DNA of 64,000 nucleotides from Sediminicola sp035798135 (lineage in GTDB: Bacteria; Bacteroidota; Bacteroidia; Flavobacteriales; Flavobacteriaceae). The notes under the pieces are model-generated. The model had not been told where the DNA came from. It was given only the letters and a program-made list of their open reading frames with translations, and ran no database searches. This document shows positions 63,296-64,000 of the stretch, piece after piece (the first letter of the stretch is position 1; each line of letters opens with the position of its first letter). Made by a program: the position numbers and the translations under genes. The DNA is taken from NCBI GenBank assembly GCA_035798135.1, contig JAPFBR010000001.1, positions 1 through 64,000 of the forward strand, written 5' to 3'.

Positions 63296-64000
63296 CTATA
63301 ATTCTACGTTCAATAATTGACCCGTCAATTGCAATAATTGTAATTCGGCCAGTTTCGCGTCGTATTTGGCCAAATTTTTATTGGTCTGGGCATTTAATAG
63401 ATTGATCTGTGCCTGCCGGAACTCAATGGACGTAATCCTCCCCAATTTAAATTGCTCCTCGGAACGTTCAAAATTATTTTGGTTTGTCTCTACGTTTTGT
63501 TCCTGTATCTGATAAATGCTCAGCCTGTTCTCATATATGGCCAGGGCATTTAAAATATCCCTATCGACTTCCAACTCAATTTGCTTCTTTATCAATTCCT
63601 GATTGGCATAGGCTATTTTAGCATTTTTGACCCGTACGGTAGTTCCTCCACCATCAAAAAGGTTCCAAGTAAGGTTTGCTCCCAATGCTATATTATCTGT
63701 AGTTGAATTGATCCCTGGAAATATGGCGCCTGATAAAAATGCCGATGGGGCACTTTGGTTGCGGTTCCATCCGTAGGAGCCTGTCAGACCAATGGTCGGC
63801 AGATACCCTGATCTGTTCACCTTGATATCGTAATCGTTAATGGCCAGACTTCGCTCGGATTGCAATACAGCCACATTATTATTTTTGGCCAGATCTATAA
63901 ATTCATCCAATTGTAACCTTGGAATAAAACGGATTATAGTATCCACTTGGAATCTATTGTTCAAATCTTGATTTAGAATCACATTTAAGTCCCTTTTAGC
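63296..64000 (-). CDS. TolC family outer membrane efflux protein (partial)
   Basis: The 3' 235 codons of a TolC-like outer membrane factor; the reading frame runs out of the window without a start. Long amphipathic helices with YDIKVNRSGYLPTIGLTGSYGWN, ALGANLTWNLFDGGGTTVRVKNAKIAYANQ and FKLGRITSIEFRQAQINLLNAQ are the usual TolC repeats. It probably belongs with an RND or ABC efflux system encoded to the right of the window. Confidence 0.9.
   Translation of the reverse strand, partial: AKRDLNVILNQDLNNRFQVDTIIRFIPRLQLDEFIDLAKNNNVAVLQSERSLAINDYDIKVNRSGYLPTIGLTGSYGWNRNQSAPSAFLSGAIFPGINSTTDNIALGANLTWNLFDGGGTTVRVKNAKIAYANQELIKKQIELEVDRDILNALAIYENRLSIYQIQEQNVETNQNNFERSEEQFKLGRITSIEFRQAQINLLNAQTNKNLAKYDAKLAELQLLQLTGQLLNVEL

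Noticed and set aside
1..64000. An integrase, transposase or phage recombinase
   Set aside because: No protein in the window shows tyrosine or serine recombinase or DDE motifs, so the enzyme that moves the cassettes must lie elsewhere or be lost.
1..64000. CRISPR arrays, tRNA or rRNA genes
   Set aside because: No short regular repeat-spacer series, cloverleaf-type sequence or rRNA-like stretch was recognised by eye; a tRNA scan was not possible.

Overview
The window looks like a piece of chromosome from a marine Bacteroidota bacterium, most likely family Flavobacteriaceae. The signs are the AT-rich DNA, the TAnnTTTG-type promoter elements, and the many DUF6090, GIN-domain, DUF4212/SSS-symporter, RluA-like, lipocalin-like and two-component-propeller proteins. 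No rRNA, tRNA, CRISPR or IS transposase was seen.

Bases 1-13179 are not an ordinary gene cluster. They are a head-to-tail array of small gene cassettes, nearly all on the + strand, separated by imperfect palindromes of about 128-212 bp. Each cassette begins with a GTTNNNN box and ends with the reverse complement of its own box: GTTGGGC...GCCCAAC, GTTAGGC...GCCTAAC, GTTGTAA...TTACAAC, GTTGTGT...ACACAAC and so on. The match is perfect over 7 nt in 10 of 13 cassettes and often runs to 9-15 nt. This is the logic of integron cassettes with attC recombination sites. Most stem mismatches would be G.T wobbles only if the bottom strand folds. No integrase is visible, so I call the region an attC-like cassette array without an integrase. 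Cargo includes a PD-(D/E)XK-like DUF6602 protein, five DUF6090 membrane proteins, a HEPN/AbiU2-like plus winged-helix pair, a self-regulated Crp/quinone-oxidoreductase/DJ-1 module, VanZ, VOC, SRPBCC, thioredoxin and small secreted proteins.

Bases 15-21.4 kb hold more ordinary genes: a short Kua-type desaturase fragment, two membrane fatty-acid desaturases, a CPA2 cation/proton antiporter and two universal stress proteins. From about 21.5 to 46.4 kb there is a mixed region where eroded copies of the same recombination sites alternate with enzymes: a methyltransferase in reverse orientation, metallopeptidases, a beta-lactamase-like hydrolase, GNAT, cyanophycinase-like, pseudouridine synthases, AlkD-like, metallophosphatase, a PLP enzyme, a hybrid kinase and MltF. 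It reads as an old array being lost.

From 46.4 kb to the end the DNA is conventional core genome: an H-NOX/histidine kinase pair, a flavodoxin reductase, hydrolases, a DUF547 protein, a glycosyltransferase, a three-subunit acyl-CoA carboxylase operon facing acetyl-CoA synthetase and a two-component SSS symporter across a shared terminator, a GIN-domain protein and the 3' part of a TolC gene. Together the carboxylase, acs and symporter genes suggest uptake and activation of short organic acids.
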